NCBI GenBank assembly: GCA_032251045.1
Contig: JAVVEW010000010.1
Location: forward strand, 1 to 59,019
DNA from: JAVVEW01 sp032251045
GTDB taxonomy: Bacteria; Pseudomonadota; Gammaproteobacteria; Methylococcales; Methylomonadaceae
Length of the DNA: 59,019 nucleotides
Direction: 5' to 3'
Below are positions 17,475 to 26,915 of this stretch, piece after piece; position 1 is the first letter of the stretch; every line of letters begins with the position of its first letter. Under the pieces are notes generated by a model. The model ran no database searches. It was given only the letters and a program-made list of their open reading frames with translations, and was not told where the DNA came from. The translations under genes and the position numbers were made by a program.

Positions 17475-18626
17475 ATGAGCATTGCTAGCAGATTCTTGAG
17501 CTGTTTGCTATTACTGATGCTAATAAGCGCCTGTCAATATTCACACCCAATTCACAAACCCTATCCCTTATGGGGCGAGTCGGTTTTTATCGATATCAAA
17601 CAACCCAGGCATATGCAGATTCGCCACGCCACCCAGCCTTCTGAAGGCTGCCTGCTGATCGTACACGGCATGGGGGAGCATGGTAGCCACTATCAACCCA
17701 TTGTGGAACATTTTCAGCACCGTTACACCGTTGCCGCCATCGACCTGACCGCGCATGGCCTGAGCAATCCGGTTTTTCGCCGCGCCGATGACAGCATTCG
17801 TCACGGCGCCGCTATGTATCATGCCGACCGGGCATTTCTGGAACAAAAAGTGCTGCGCGATTTAACGCCGATGCGTCAGGATCTGGACGCCGCCTTACGC
17901 TATCTTGCGCCGATCTGCGGCGAGCAACCGGTGTTTTTACTGGCGCATAGCCTGGGCGGCCTGATTAGCGCATCGTATTTAATTCGGCATGAACCGCCAG
18001 TCAAAATTGCCGGCGTAGTGTTCAGCGCGCCGGCGTTTACGATCAGCAAAGTTCCAAACTGGCTGGGTTTGCTGCAAAACCCGCTGCTGGATTTTAATTT
18101 TTATGTCCATCGGCATTTCGCCCGACCCAGTAACGCCCCCTGGCCTTTGTGGCTGGCAGAACAAGGCCTGGCCTGGCTGACCGTGCCGCTGTTTGATGCT
18201 TGGGTGGAATTTTTGTCACTGCCCGGCATTCGCTATCTATGGGCACCGACCGGCCCCCGGTGGCTGGGTCATTACCTGACAGACTCGGCCGCGGAACTCA
18301 AAAGACTGGCTGAGGATAGTTATCGCCCGCGCCGTGGCATTCTGCGCTATGTGCTGGGCATTCAATATGAAATCATTGACCTGAACGCCGAAGCCGCCAA
18401 CTTCACGACACCTTATTTGCTGATTTACTCAGAACACGACCCCATTACGCCCGCCGAAGGCGCACGCTTGTTCCATCAGGCCGCCGGCGCCAATCATCAC
18501 CATAACCAGCTTTATGAACTAACAGGCGAGCGGCACCATCAGCAATTATTTTTGCCACCGGAGCGTCGACAACCGCTGTTAGCGGTGATCGACGCCTGGC
18601 TGGCTGAACGTGGTCGGGCGCCTTAA
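17475..18626 (+). CDS. Alpha/beta-hydrolase lipoprotein (monoglyceride lipase / lysophospholipase-like)
   Basis: 383 residues. The ATG at 17475 is chosen because it gives a clean lipoprotein signal ending in the lipobox LISAC; an upstream in-frame ATG at 17415 adds a polar leader of no use. The hydrolase shows the oxyanion strand VHGMGEHG, the nucleophile elbow AHSLGG (Ser of GxSxG type), the acid in YSEHDPITP and a His in ERHHQ. Such serine hydrolases split monoacylglycerols or lysophospholipids. A membrane anchor facing the periplasm suggests envelope lipid turnover. The end overlaps ppa by 4 bases. Confidence 0.85.
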   Translation: MSIASRFLSCLLLLMLISACQYSHPIHKPYPLWGESVFIDIKQPRHMQIRHATQPSEGCLLIVHGMGEHGSHYQPIVEHFQHRYTVAAIDLTAHGLSNPVFRRADDSIRHGAAMYHADRAFLEQKVLRDLTPMRQDLDAALRYLAPICGEQPVFLLAHSLGGLISASYLIRHEPPVKIAGVVFSAPAFTISKVPNWLGLLQNPLLDFNFYVHRHFARPSNAPWPLWLAEQGLAWLTVPLFDAWVEFLSLPGIRYLWAPTGPRWLGHYLTDSAAELKRLAEDSYRPRRGILRYVLGIQYEIIDLNAEAANFTTPYLLIYSEHDPITPAEGARLFHQAAGANHHHNQLYELTGERHHQQLFLPPERRQPLLAVIDAWLAERGRAP

Positions 18627-19171
18627 AAGCGGGGTTTGTGATCCAACGCCGCATAACGGGCAACGCTATCGTTAATTTCCGCTTTTGCCTGTTCCGGGCC
18701 AAACCAGCCCTCGATACGCACCCATTTATTTTCTTCCAGGTCTTTGTAATGTTCAAAAAAATGGGTAATCTTGGCGATCTTTTCCGGGGAAATATCCTGG
18801 TAGGTTTTGATGCGCTCATAATGCGGTGTCAATTGACGCACCGGCACGGCCAGAATCTTGCCATCAGCACCGGCCTCATCGGTCATCGCCAACACACCCA
18901 CTGGACGACAGCGCACCACACAACGGCTCAATAATGGCTCAGGCGTTATCACCATGACATCGACCGGGTCGCCATCTTCGGCCAGGGTGTGCGGAACATA
19001 ACCATAGTTAGTTGGATATTGCATGGATGTCCCCATGAATCGATCCACCGTCAAGGCGCCGGAATATTTATCGACTTCATACTTAACCGGATAACTGTAA
19101 GCCGGAATTTCAATAATAACGTTAATATCGTCAGGCACTTGATGGCCTGGAGTCACTTGCATCAGCGACAT
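18623..19171 (-). CDS. ppa: Inorganic pyrophosphatase (family I)
   Basis: 182 residues (E. coli 176) from the ATG at 19171; an upstream in-frame extension to 19327 lacks family similarity. Active-site residues are visible in IEIPAYSYPVKYEVDK, YPTNYGYVPHT and EDGDPVDVMV (metal-binding Asp triad), then Asp and Lys in DGKILAVPV and HFFEHYKDLE. It hydrolyses PPi and drives biosynthesis. In an organism with a PPi-dependent phosphofructokinase it competes for the same pool, so its regulation matters. Convergent with the lipase-like gene. Confidence 0.96.
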   Translation of the reverse strand: MSLMQVTPGHQVPDDINVIIEIPAYSYPVKYEVDKYSGALTVDRFMGTSMQYPTNYGYVPHTLAEDGDPVDVMVITPEPLLSRCVVRCRPVGVLAMTDEAGADGKILAVPVRQLTPHYERIKTYQDISPEKIAKITHFFEHYKDLEENKWVRIEGWFGPEQAKAEINDSVARYAALDHKPRF

Positions 19172-19297
19172 AAGAATTTTTTCCCAAGATAATAAGAAAC
19201 AGAAATGACTCAGGTTTGGCAGCGCCTTGGCCTGAGCGTTTAACCATGCGGCGCCAGCGTGCGCACTTTTATCCACGCTCCAACCACTCTTGCTACT

Positions 19298-20131
19298 ATG
19301 ACCGACACCTTCACCGGCCATCTGCACAAAATGCAGGCCACCACCAAACAGCCTATCGAGTATTGGTTAACGCTTGATGACCAGCCGCTACATGTCAACG
19401 CATGGCTTGGCAAGCCCTTGACCCTGACCTACCAGGGGCAGATTCATTGCCTGCATTGCGGCAAACAGACTCGTAAAAGCTTCAATCAAGGCTATTGCTA
19501 TCCTTGTTTCATCCGCCTGGCACAATGCGATTTGTGTATCGTTAAACCCGAACAATGCCATTATGCGCAAGGCACCTGCCGTGAACCTGATTGGGCACAA
19601 CAGTTTTGTTTTCAGCCGCATATTGTCTATCTGGCCAATGCCTCAGGCATCAAGGTTGGCATCACCCGCAGCAGTCAGATTCCGCAGCGCTGGATCGATC
19701 AGGGTGCGATTCAGGCGCTGCCTATTCTGCAGGCACGCTCGCGCTATCTTTCCGGTCTGGCGGAAATCTGTATTGCCCAACATGTCAGCGACAAAACCAG
19801 TTGGCAGAAAATGCTGAAGAACCAAACCGAACCGATGGATTTACTGGCCTGGCGCGATGATTTGCTGTCGCTATGCGCCGAGCCGCTGGCCGCCATCCGC
19901 GCACAACATGGCGATGACGCACTGGTTGAAGTTAACCATGCTCAGGCCATAGACCTGAGCTATCCGGTATTAACCTATCCTGAGAAGGTCAAATCTTTTA
20001 ATCTGGATAAAACCGCCATAGTCAGTGGCCTGCTACAAGGGATTAAAGGTCAATACTGGCTATTTGATACTGGCGTCATCAATATCCGGAAATTTGCCGG
20101 CTACCAAGTAAGCCTGCATATTGACCACTGA
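19298..20131 (+). CDS. DUF2797 protein with zinc-ribbon
   Basis: About 277 residues from the ATG at 19298; an ATG at 19259 would add 13. A zinc-ribbon-like cluster lies near residues 45-95 (CLHCG, CYPC, CDLC, C...GTC). It is followed by the family core IVYLANASGIKVGITRSSQIPQRWIDQGA, which resembles a GIY-YIG-type strand-helix unit. The family's role is unknown; the cysteines and basic segment suggest nucleic-acid binding. It is divergent from ppa and convergent with rne, with only 40 bases between the stops. Confidence 0.8.
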   Translation: MTDTFTGHLHKMQATTKQPIEYWLTLDDQPLHVNAWLGKPLTLTYQGQIHCLHCGKQTRKSFNQGYCYPCFIRLAQCDLCIVKPEQCHYAQGTCREPDWAQQFCFQPHIVYLANASGIKVGITRSSQIPQRWIDQGAIQALPILQARSRYLSGLAEICIAQHVSDKTSWQKMLKNQTEPMDLLAWRDDLLSLCAEPLAAIRAQHGDDALVEVNHAQAIDLSYPVLTYPEKVKSFNLDKTAIVSGLLQGIKGQYWLFDTGVINIRKFAGYQVSLHIDH

Positions 20132-20171
20132 ACCCATGGCGCTACCCGCGCACAGGCCTTGTCAATGACGT

Positions 20172-22268
20172 TCAATCACCGTCACTGCGCTCTGTGACCG
20201 GTTCGGGTTGTGTCGGTTTCGCATCGGAGCCGGCCTCCTGCCCGGAAGCATCTTGGTTAGGCTCTGTCTGACCGGCAGCATTATAGGGCTGATCCTGGCG
20301 CGGCTTACGATAACCCCGCGTTCTGCGCTGCGCCGGGCCGCGCCGGGTTTTGGGCGCCGAGGCACGGACTTCGCTGTTGTCGCCCTCACCTGCCGCCTCC
20401 ACAGTCTGCTCGCGAACGTCTTCTGCTGCTGCGGTGGCAGGCACTGTGTTTGACGCTTGTGGTTTACGGTTGCGGCCACCGCGAGAATTCGGGCCGCGCG
20501 TGGCAGAGGGGCGTTTAGGCTTACGCGCGGATTCTTGCGCAGGCTGCTTGTTTTCCGGCGCCGGTTCAGGCTGCGGCGGCTCCGCCTCCACAACTTTGTC
20601 GCCAATCAGTTTTTGCCAGAAACGTCGCACCAGATTAACCGAATGCGTGGTTCGATTTTGCGTAGGCGCAGGTAAGTCCGGCAAAAATTCCTTAACCGCC
20701 GCCTGCTCGGTTCTAGCGCGGCTGTTCTGAGCAAAATCCGGCAAAGACACATTCTCTTCTTTTAACTGGCGATAACTGGGCGTCTCATCCTCGGTAACAT
20801 CCTTGGTTTTAATGCGCTCAATATCGTAGGCCGGAGTTTCCAGTTGCTTGGTTGGCAAAATCAGCAAATCCACAGTCAGTCGTTTTTCAATCTGGTCGAT
20901 GGCATCGCGTTTCTCATTTAACAGAAACGTAGCACTTTCAATCGGCAAATGCGCAATGACCCGCTCGGTACCCGGTTTCATCGCTTCTTCTTCAAGAATT
21001 CTCAGTACCGACAAGGCCAGCGATTCAACATTGCGAATCGACCCCTGCCCTTTACACCGAGGACAGGTTAATTGCGTAGCATCGCCTAGCGAAGGCCTAA
21101 GCCGCTGCCGGGACATTTCCAGCAAACCAAAACGGGAAATCCGTCCCATCTGCACCCGGGCCCGATCCAGTTTCAAGGCATCACGTAACTGATTTTCCAC
21201 GGCACGCTGATTACGGTTGGCCATCATGTCGATAAAGTCGATCACAAACAGCCCACCTAAGTCGCGTAAGCGCAGTTGTCGGGCGATTTCTTCAGCCGCC
21301 TCAAGATTGGTATTCAGTGCGGTGTCTTCGATGTCACTGCCTTTGGTCGCTCGGGCAGAGTTGATATCGATGGAGGTCAAAGCTTCGGTGTGGTCAATGA
21401 CGATGGAGCCGCCGGACGGCAGTGAGACCTCGCGTTTGTAGGCCACCTCAATTTGTGATTCGATTTGATAGCGGCTGAACAAGGGCACCGCATCCTGATA
21501 CAGCTTGGCCTTGGGTAAAAAATGCGGCATGACCTGTTTCAGGAAATTGCGCACCAGATTAAATGCTTCTTCGCTATCGATCAGAATTTCATCGATATTG
21601 CCGCGCAAATGGTCGCGTAAGGCGCGAATGATGACATTACTTTCCTGAAAGATCAGAAACGGCGATTTTTGTTCGTTAGCGGTGCGTTCAATAGCTTCCC
21701 AAAGCTGTAGCAAATAATTCAAGTCCCATTGCAGTTCTTCGGCATTTTTACCACAGCCTGCGGTACGCACAATCAGCCCCATGTTTTCAGGCACGTCCAG
21801 TACCGACATGACTTCGCGCAGTTCATTGCGGGTTTCGCCTTCGATACGGCGGGAAATCCCCCCCGCCTTGGGATTGTTCGGCATCAGCACCAGATACGCG
21901 CCGGCCAGACTAATATAGGTTGTCAGTGCCGCGCCTTTATTGCCGCGTTCTTCTTTTTCAATCTGTACCAGGATTTCCTGGCCTTCTTTAACAATGGCCT
22001 TACCGGAAGGCGCGTCGTCCGCATGCTCGCCAAACACACAGGCTCGGGTAATTTCTTTCAGCGGCAAAAAGCCATGCCGCTCAGCGCCGTAGTTGACGAA
22101 CGCGGCTTCCAGGCTGGGTTCGACCCGGGTGACAATACCTTTGTAAATGTTAGCTTTTTTCTGTTCCTTGGAGGGAATTTCAATATCAAAATCGTAAAGC
22201 TTCTGGCCATCGACCAGAGCCACCCGCAGCTCTTCGGGCTGCGTGGCGTTAATCAACATTCTTTTCAT
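20172..22268 (-). CDS. rne: Ribonuclease E/G family endoribonuclease (short RNase E)
   Basis: 698 residues. RNase E cuts AU-rich single-stranded RNA and processes rRNA and tRNA. The catalytic half is intact: S1 domain (about 38-120), 5' sensor, DNase-I-like domain with IDINSAR (catalytic Asp near 300) and DFIDM (near 345), and the CPRC zinc link (near 404). The C-terminal part is low in complexity, rich in Arg, Pro, Glu and Gly (about 520-698). It is much shorter than the 530-residue scaffold of E. coli RNase E (1061 total), so helicase, enolase and PNPase sites may be reduced. A long untranslated leader is possible upstream. Confidence 0.94.
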   Translation of the reverse strand: MKRMLINATQPEELRVALVDGQKLYDFDIEIPSKEQKKANIYKGIVTRVEPSLEAAFVNYGAERHGFLPLKEITRACVFGEHADDAPSGKAIVKEGQEILVQIEKEERGNKGAALTTYISLAGAYLVLMPNNPKAGGISRRIEGETRNELREVMSVLDVPENMGLIVRTAGCGKNAEELQWDLNYLLQLWEAIERTANEQKSPFLIFQESNVIIRALRDHLRGNIDEILIDSEEAFNLVRNFLKQVMPHFLPKAKLYQDAVPLFSRYQIESQIEVAYKREVSLPSGGSIVIDHTEALTSIDINSARATKGSDIEDTALNTNLEAAEEIARQLRLRDLGGLFVIDFIDMMANRNQRAVENQLRDALKLDRARVQMGRISRFGLLEMSRQRLRPSLGDATQLTCPRCKGQGSIRNVESLALSVLRILEEEAMKPGTERVIAHLPIESATFLLNEKRDAIDQIEKRLTVDLLILPTKQLETPAYDIERIKTKDVTEDETPSYRQLKEENVSLPDFAQNSRARTEQAAVKEFLPDLPAPTQNRTTHSVNLVRRFWQKLIGDKVVEAEPPQPEPAPENKQPAQESARKPKRPSATRGPNSRGGRNRKPQASNTVPATAAAEDVREQTVEAAGEGDNSEVRASAPKTRRGPAQRRTRGYRKPRQDQPYNAAGQTEPNQDASGQEAGSDAKPTQPEPVTERSDGD

Positions 22269-22540
22269 TCATTATCCTTGTTGGTTAGCCAGAAGTTTCC
22301 GGAAGAATTGGGTTTTTCAAGCACACTCAGGCTCAAGGAAGACGAGTCATTGCTAAGGGTAGGCAAGCACAGGGTTTGCAAACAGGCTGCAAACAACGGA
22401 AGGCAAACGGGTGTCAAGAAAAACACGCAGGTTGGAATAGTTTTCGGAAAATCAGGCTGGTGTCGCCAGTCTAGGGTCTGGCGATAAAACCCTTGTCAGA
22501 TGCGTTTCAGACCTTTGGTATGCAGACCCTGCAACCCACG
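22269..22540 (-). promoter_or_regulatory. Leader region upstream of rne
   Basis: 272 bases without a gene of their own. RNase E genes usually carry long, structured leaders through which the enzyme controls its own mRNA; this space could hold one. An ORF of the opposite strand that runs in from rne is a shadow. I see no clear -10/-35 pair. Confidence 0.35.
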
Positions 22541-22840
22541 TTACTGCTGAAACACGAAATTCATTAATCTTTTAGCTGCCCTTTCAGCCTGAACGGTCGT
22601 ACCAGGTAATGCAGCTGCCAGCCAACACATGACCTGATGATTAATGACCAGGCTGACTTGGCGGCAATTACTATAACAATGTTCCTTGAGCTGAGCAATC
22701 AACAAACCAAACTGCCAGCCATTCTTAATTTGCAGCCACCTAAGGTGTAGGGCAAAGGTTAAGCCAACGCGCTGGGCGGCATAAATTGTCTTAAGTCCTT
22801 CGGGGGTAAGTTTACGACGTGCTTCGCTTAAATCCTTACC
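22541..22840 (-). pseudogene. Relict 99-codon open frame between glmM and rne
   Basis: The minus strand is open for 99 codons from just after a TAG (22841-22843) to a TAA at 22541, with no ATG near its beginning. Its composition is protein-like: a charged start (GKDLSEARRKLTPEGLKT), a helix-like middle rich in Leu and Trp, and an end AERAAKRLMNFVFQQ. A shifted frame upstream reads HAHQDGLARVRI, which would join well at the TAG, so a frameshift probably destroyed a longer gene. I do not recognise the family. Confidence 0.5.
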
Positions 22841-22897
22841 CTAGCCAAACCGTCTTGGTGAGCATGACTGCTGAACTGTACAGGCCATCCCTAGAAA

Positions 22898-24235
22898 TCA
22901 TGCAATTTTGCTACGCACCACGCTGGCGATTTGTTCGGCCAGATGCTGCACCTGACTGAAATCCTGCCCTTCTACCATCACTCGAATCAAGGGCTCTGTG
23001 CCCGAGGCTCTTAATAACACACGCCCTTGGTCACCTAATTCCGCTTCTGCGGTTTTAACCGCATGTTGTAAATCACTGTCATCCAGACTCATTTTGTCCC
23101 GGACTGTGATATTCAGCAAGACTTGCGGATACTTCTCCATGCCTTGTTTGAGATGATGTAGTGACTCACCAGAACTATACATGGCGGCCAATACCTGTAA
23201 GGCTGCGATAATGCCATCACCGGTGGTGGTACGATCAAGGCAAATCACATGCCCTGAACTTTCACCCCCTAAACTGCCACCTGTTTTCTCTAACAGCTCC
23301 ATGACATAGCGGTCACCCACTTTAGCGCGATGAAATGCCAGACCCAGCTTGGTCAAGGCATGCTCCAGACCCAGGTTACTCATTAAGGTACCGACCACCG
23401 CATCCGGGCTGAGGCCTTGCTGTAACCTGAATTTGGCGATAATAAACAAGATTTGATCACCATCGACAATTTCGCCCTGATCATCCACCATAATCACGCG
23501 GTCGCCATCACCATCCAGGGCAATGCCCAAATCAGCACGATAAGCCAGCACCGTCGCGGCCAGTTTTTCCGGCTTGGTCGCCCCCATTTGCTCGTTGATG
23601 TTCAAACCATCCGGCTCAGCGCCAATGGCGACGACTTCCGCGCCGACTTCGGTAAACACATGCGGGGCAATGTGGTAAGTCGCGCCATGTGCACAATCCA
23701 CGATAATCCGCAAACCATGGAACTGCATGGTCGTGGCGATGGTTGCCTTGCAAAACTCGATATAGCGGCCTGCGGCATCGGGTATGCGCTTTGCTTTACC
23801 CAGACGCGAAGAATCCACCGTGGTCATGGGCTGGTCAAGATAATATTCGATGCGCTGCTCCAGCGCGTCAGCAAGTTTTACGCCTGCGCCGGAAAAGAAC
23901 TTGACGCCATTGTCGTAATACGGGTTGTGCGAAGCACTGATCACAATCCCCGCCTGAGCACGCAAGGTTCGGGTCAAATAAGCCACACCTGGCGTCGGCA
24001 TGGGGCCTAGCAAGTGCGTATCGACACCTGCTGCCGTGAGTCCTGCTTCCAGTGCCGATTCAAACATGTAACCGGAAATCCGCGTATCCTTGCCCACCAA
24101 TACGGCACCCGCGCCGTCATCGACAAAAGCCTTCCCGGTCGCCCAGCCCAGCTTAAGCATAAAATCGGCGGTGACTGGATAATCACCCACACGACCACGA
24201 ATACCATCCGTGCCGAAAAACTTTTTTGCCGTCAT
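22898..24235 (-). CDS. glmM: Phosphoglucosamine mutase
   Basis: 445 residues, exactly the E. coli length. Converts glucosamine 6-phosphate to glucosamine 1-phosphate for UDP-GlcNAc, peptidoglycan and LPS synthesis. The catalytic serine is in VISASHNPYYDNG (near 100-104), the metal loop is LDGDGDR (near 240), the sugar loop is GGESSGH (near 325) and the phosphate loop is RASGTEPLIRV (near 413). It starts 26 bases after the ftsH stop. In many gammaproteobacteria folP separates ftsH and glmM; it is missing here. Confidence 0.97.
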   Translation of the reverse strand: MTAKKFFGTDGIRGRVGDYPVTADFMLKLGWATGKAFVDDGAGAVLVGKDTRISGYMFESALEAGLTAAGVDTHLLGPMPTPGVAYLTRTLRAQAGIVISASHNPYYDNGVKFFSGAGVKLADALEQRIEYYLDQPMTTVDSSRLGKAKRIPDAAGRYIEFCKATIATTMQFHGLRIIVDCAHGATYHIAPHVFTEVGAEVVAIGAEPDGLNINEQMGATKPEKLAATVLAYRADLGIALDGDGDRVIMVDDQGEIVDGDQILFIIAKFRLQQGLSPDAVVGTLMSNLGLEHALTKLGLAFHRAKVGDRYVMELLEKTGGSLGGESSGHVICLDRTTTGDGIIAALQVLAAMYSSGESLHHLKQGMEKYPQVLLNITVRDKMSLDDSDLQHAVKTAEAELGDQGRVLLRASGTEPLIRVMVEGQDFSQVQHLAEQIASVVRSKIA

Positions 24236-24261
24236 CGCACTATCTCCAACCAGCCGCTATG

Positions 24262-26160
24262 TCAGGATTGCTTGGCAGTACCATCAACACCTGAGGCCGA
24301 TGACCCGGACGTGTTAGCGCCTGGCGGTGTCTGCAGCACTTCGTCCGGTTTGCGCATAGGTCGACGATTCATCAAATCATCGATCTGGTCTTTATCCAAG
24401 GTTTCATGTTCAACCAGCGCTTTGGCCATGGCATGCAGAATGTCGATATTTTCTTTCAAAAGTATTTCCGCCCGCTGGTAGTTCCGATCAATCACCGAAC
24501 GGATTTCTTCATCGATGGTGTGTGATGTTTCTTCGGCTACGGATTTATGCTGGGTGACCGAGCGGCCTAGAAACACTTCACCCTCTTCTTCACTGTAAGC
24601 CAAAGGCCCAAGGCGCTGGGACAGCCCCCATTTGGTGACCATGTTACGAGCCAACTCAGTCGCTCGCTCAATGTCGTTGGACGCGCCGGTACTGACTTCT
24701 TCCCAGCCAAAAATCATGTCCTCAGCAATCCGGCCACCGTACAGACTGGATATCATGCTATCCAGCTTGCGCTTACTGATACTGTAATGATCTTTTTCCG
24801 GGAGAAACATGGTGATACCTAACGCCCTGCCTCGCGGCATGATGCTGACTTTGTAAACCGGGTCGTGATCAGGTACCAAACGCCCGACAATGGCATGACC
24901 TGCTTCATGATAAGCGGTCATGGTTTTTTCTTTTTCATCCATCACCATAGAACGCCGTTCGGCCCCCATGATGATTTTGTCTTTAGCCGCTTCCAAGGAT
25001 GCCATATTGACCAGGCGTTCGTTATGCCGGGCTGCGTACAAGGCAGATTCATTGATCAAGTTAGCCAAATCCGCACCCGAGAACCCTGAGGTGCCCTGCG
25101 CAATGTATTTAACATTGACATCGGTATCAACGGGCACTTTTTTCAGATGTACGTTGAGTATCTGCTCACGTCCACGGACATCGGGCAAGCCAACGGTGAT
25201 CTGTCGGTCAAACCGGCCCGGCCGGAGCAAGGCTTTGTCCAACACATCAGGCCGGTTGGTCGCGGCGATGACAATAATACCCTCGTTGCCTTCGAAACCA
25301 TCCATTTCTACCAACAGCTGATTCAACGTTTGCTCGCGCTCGTCATGACCGCCGCCAAGCCCCGCACCACGCTGACGACCAACAGCGTCAATTTCATCGA
25401 TAAAAATGATGCACGGCGCGTGTTTTTTCGCTTGCTCGAACATGTCACGCACCCGCGAGGCACCAACGCCAACAAACATTTCTACGAAATCCGAACCGGA
25501 AATGCTGAAAAAGGCCACTTTTGCCTCACCGGCAATCGCCCGCGCCAGCAAGGTCTTACCGGTACCTGGCGGGCCAACCATCAACGCGCCACGGGGAATC
25601 TTGCCACCCAGCTTCTGATATTTAGCCGGATCTTTCAAAAAATCGACGATTTCGACCACATCTTCTTTAGCTTCATCACAGCCGGCAACATCCGCGAAAG
25701 TGACCTTGATTTGATCTTCCTCAAGCATACGCGCCCGGCTCTTGCCAAAGGTCATAGCCCCCCGTCCGGCCGCACCACCGTTTTGCATTTGCCGCATGAA
25801 AAACACCCAGACCGCGATCAATAGCAGGATTGGGCCGAAAGATACAAACAACTGCATCAGAAATGAGGGTTGTTCCGGCGGTGTGGCCTTGATTTGCACG
25901 CCATTGGCCAACAGCTCATCGACCAGATGCGGATCATCGGGCGCATAAGTGCGAAAGGCCTGTCCACCCACCATCTGGCCACGAATCGTGTTCTCGTTGA
26001 TTACCACATCCTGAATCTGTCCGCTTTTAACCGCCTGGATGAATTGGGTATAACTTAATGCACCATCACTACTCGATTGTGGTGTGAAATTATTAAAGAT
26101 GGACATCAGCACCAACGCAATAATAATCCACAAAAAAACATTCTTAACTAAATCGTTCAA
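24262..26160 (-). CDS. ftsH: ATP-dependent zinc metalloprotease FtsH
   Basis: 632 residues with a TTG start at 26160 giving MNDLVKNVFLWIII, as in the family, preceded by a GGAGA site 7 bases away. An alternative TTG at 26190 has no such site. Membrane segments at about 5-25 and 100-122 flank a periplasmic domain. The AAA domain shows GPPGTGKT (196-203) and IIFIDEIDAVG, and the protease domain shows the zinc motif HEAGH. It degrades LpxC, sigma-32 and misassembled membrane proteins and is held by HflKC, also encoded in this window. Confidence 0.97.
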   Translation of the reverse strand: MNDLVKNVFLWIIIALVLMSIFNNFTPQSSSDGALSYTQFIQAVKSGQIQDVVINENTIRGQMVGGQAFRTYAPDDPHLVDELLANGVQIKATPPEQPSFLMQLFVSFGPILLLIAVWVFFMRQMQNGGAAGRGAMTFGKSRARMLEEDQIKVTFADVAGCDEAKEDVVEIVDFLKDPAKYQKLGGKIPRGALMVGPPGTGKTLLARAIAGEAKVAFFSISGSDFVEMFVGVGASRVRDMFEQAKKHAPCIIFIDEIDAVGRQRGAGLGGGHDEREQTLNQLLVEMDGFEGNEGIIVIAATNRPDVLDKALLRPGRFDRQITVGLPDVRGREQILNVHLKKVPVDTDVNVKYIAQGTSGFSGADLANLINESALYAARHNERLVNMASLEAAKDKIIMGAERRSMVMDEKEKTMTAYHEAGHAIVGRLVPDHDPVYKVSIMPRGRALGITMFLPEKDHYSISKRKLDSMISSLYGGRIAEDMIFGWEEVSTGASNDIERATELARNMVTKWGLSQRLGPLAYSEEEGEVFLGRSVTQHKSVAEETSHTIDEEIRSVIDRNYQRAEILLKENIDILHAMAKALVEHETLDKDQIDDLMNRRPMRKPDEVLQTPPGANTSGSSASGVDGTAKQS

Positions 26161-26285
26161 ACTGAAATCTCCAGTTAGCGAGACTACCAAATCACTGACC
26201 TTAAGTATTAACAGGCCTTGTGTTACTCAATCACTGTGCTGTCCGACCCTGGTATCAACCCGGGAGTTCAGGTACACCCAGCACA

Positions 26286-26915
26286 TTATCGGTTTCCGCC
26301 TTGAAAATGCCTGGCCAGTAAATAAACTTCCTGGCTACGCGCCCGCGAGGCATCGGGTTTACGAATAACAACCTGCTGAAAAAGTGGCTTTAGCTGCTGT
26401 TTCAGTGCATCAAACCCCTGGCCTTGAAACGCTTTGGCCAGCCAGTGGCCGCCGGGCGATAAAACCTGACAGGCAGTATCCAGAGCTAATTCAACCAAAG
26501 CCAAAGATCGCGGCTGGTCAATGCTTTTGTTGCCGGATAAATTCGGCGCCATGTCTGATAACACCACATCGACTGGCCGGCCATCAATCACACCAAGCAG
26601 CTGCTCGAAGACCGTTTGCTCCTGGAAATCGCCCTGAATGAAATCAACCCCGGGCAAAGGCTCCATGGCCAGAATATCAGAAGCGATAACAAAACCGCTG
26701 TCACCGACTTTTTTAACGGCATATTGCGACCAGCCACCGGGCGCTGCTCCCAAGTCAACAACACCTGCGCCAGGCTTGAACAGCTGGTCGCGCTGATCGA
26801 TTTCCTGAAGCTTGAATACCGCACGCGAACGCCAGTTTTCCGCCTGAGAGCGTTTGACGTAAACATCGTTAAAATGTTCGTGCAACCAACGCTTGCTGCT
26901 TTTACTGTGCGCCAT
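26286..26915 (-). CDS. rlmE: 23S rRNA 2'-O-ribose methyltransferase (U2552)
   Basis: 209 residues, the same size as E. coli RlmE/FtsJ. The SAM site is VVDLGAAPGGWSQYA (near 47-61), with the catalytic K-D-K-E set visible in SRAVFKLQEID, LSDMAPNLSG, KAFQG and the RSQEVYLLA end. It methylates U2552 late in 50S assembly. Its ATG overlaps the greA stop (TGATG), and ftsH follows 126 bases later, the common rlmE-ftsH order. Confidence 0.96.
   Translation of the reverse strand: MAHSKSSKRWLHEHFNDVYVKRSQAENWRSRAVFKLQEIDQRDQLFKPGAGVVDLGAAPGGWSQYAVKKVGDSGFVIASDILAMEPLPGVDFIQGDFQEQTVFEQLLGVIDGRPVDVVLSDMAPNLSGNKSIDQPRSLALVELALDTACQVLSPGGHWLAKAFQGQGFDALKQQLKPLFQQVVIRKPDASRARSQEVYLLARHFQGGNR

Noticed and set aside
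25147..25824. 225-residue plus-strand frame inside ftsH
   Set aside because: Antisense shadow; the opposite frame carries all FtsH motifs.
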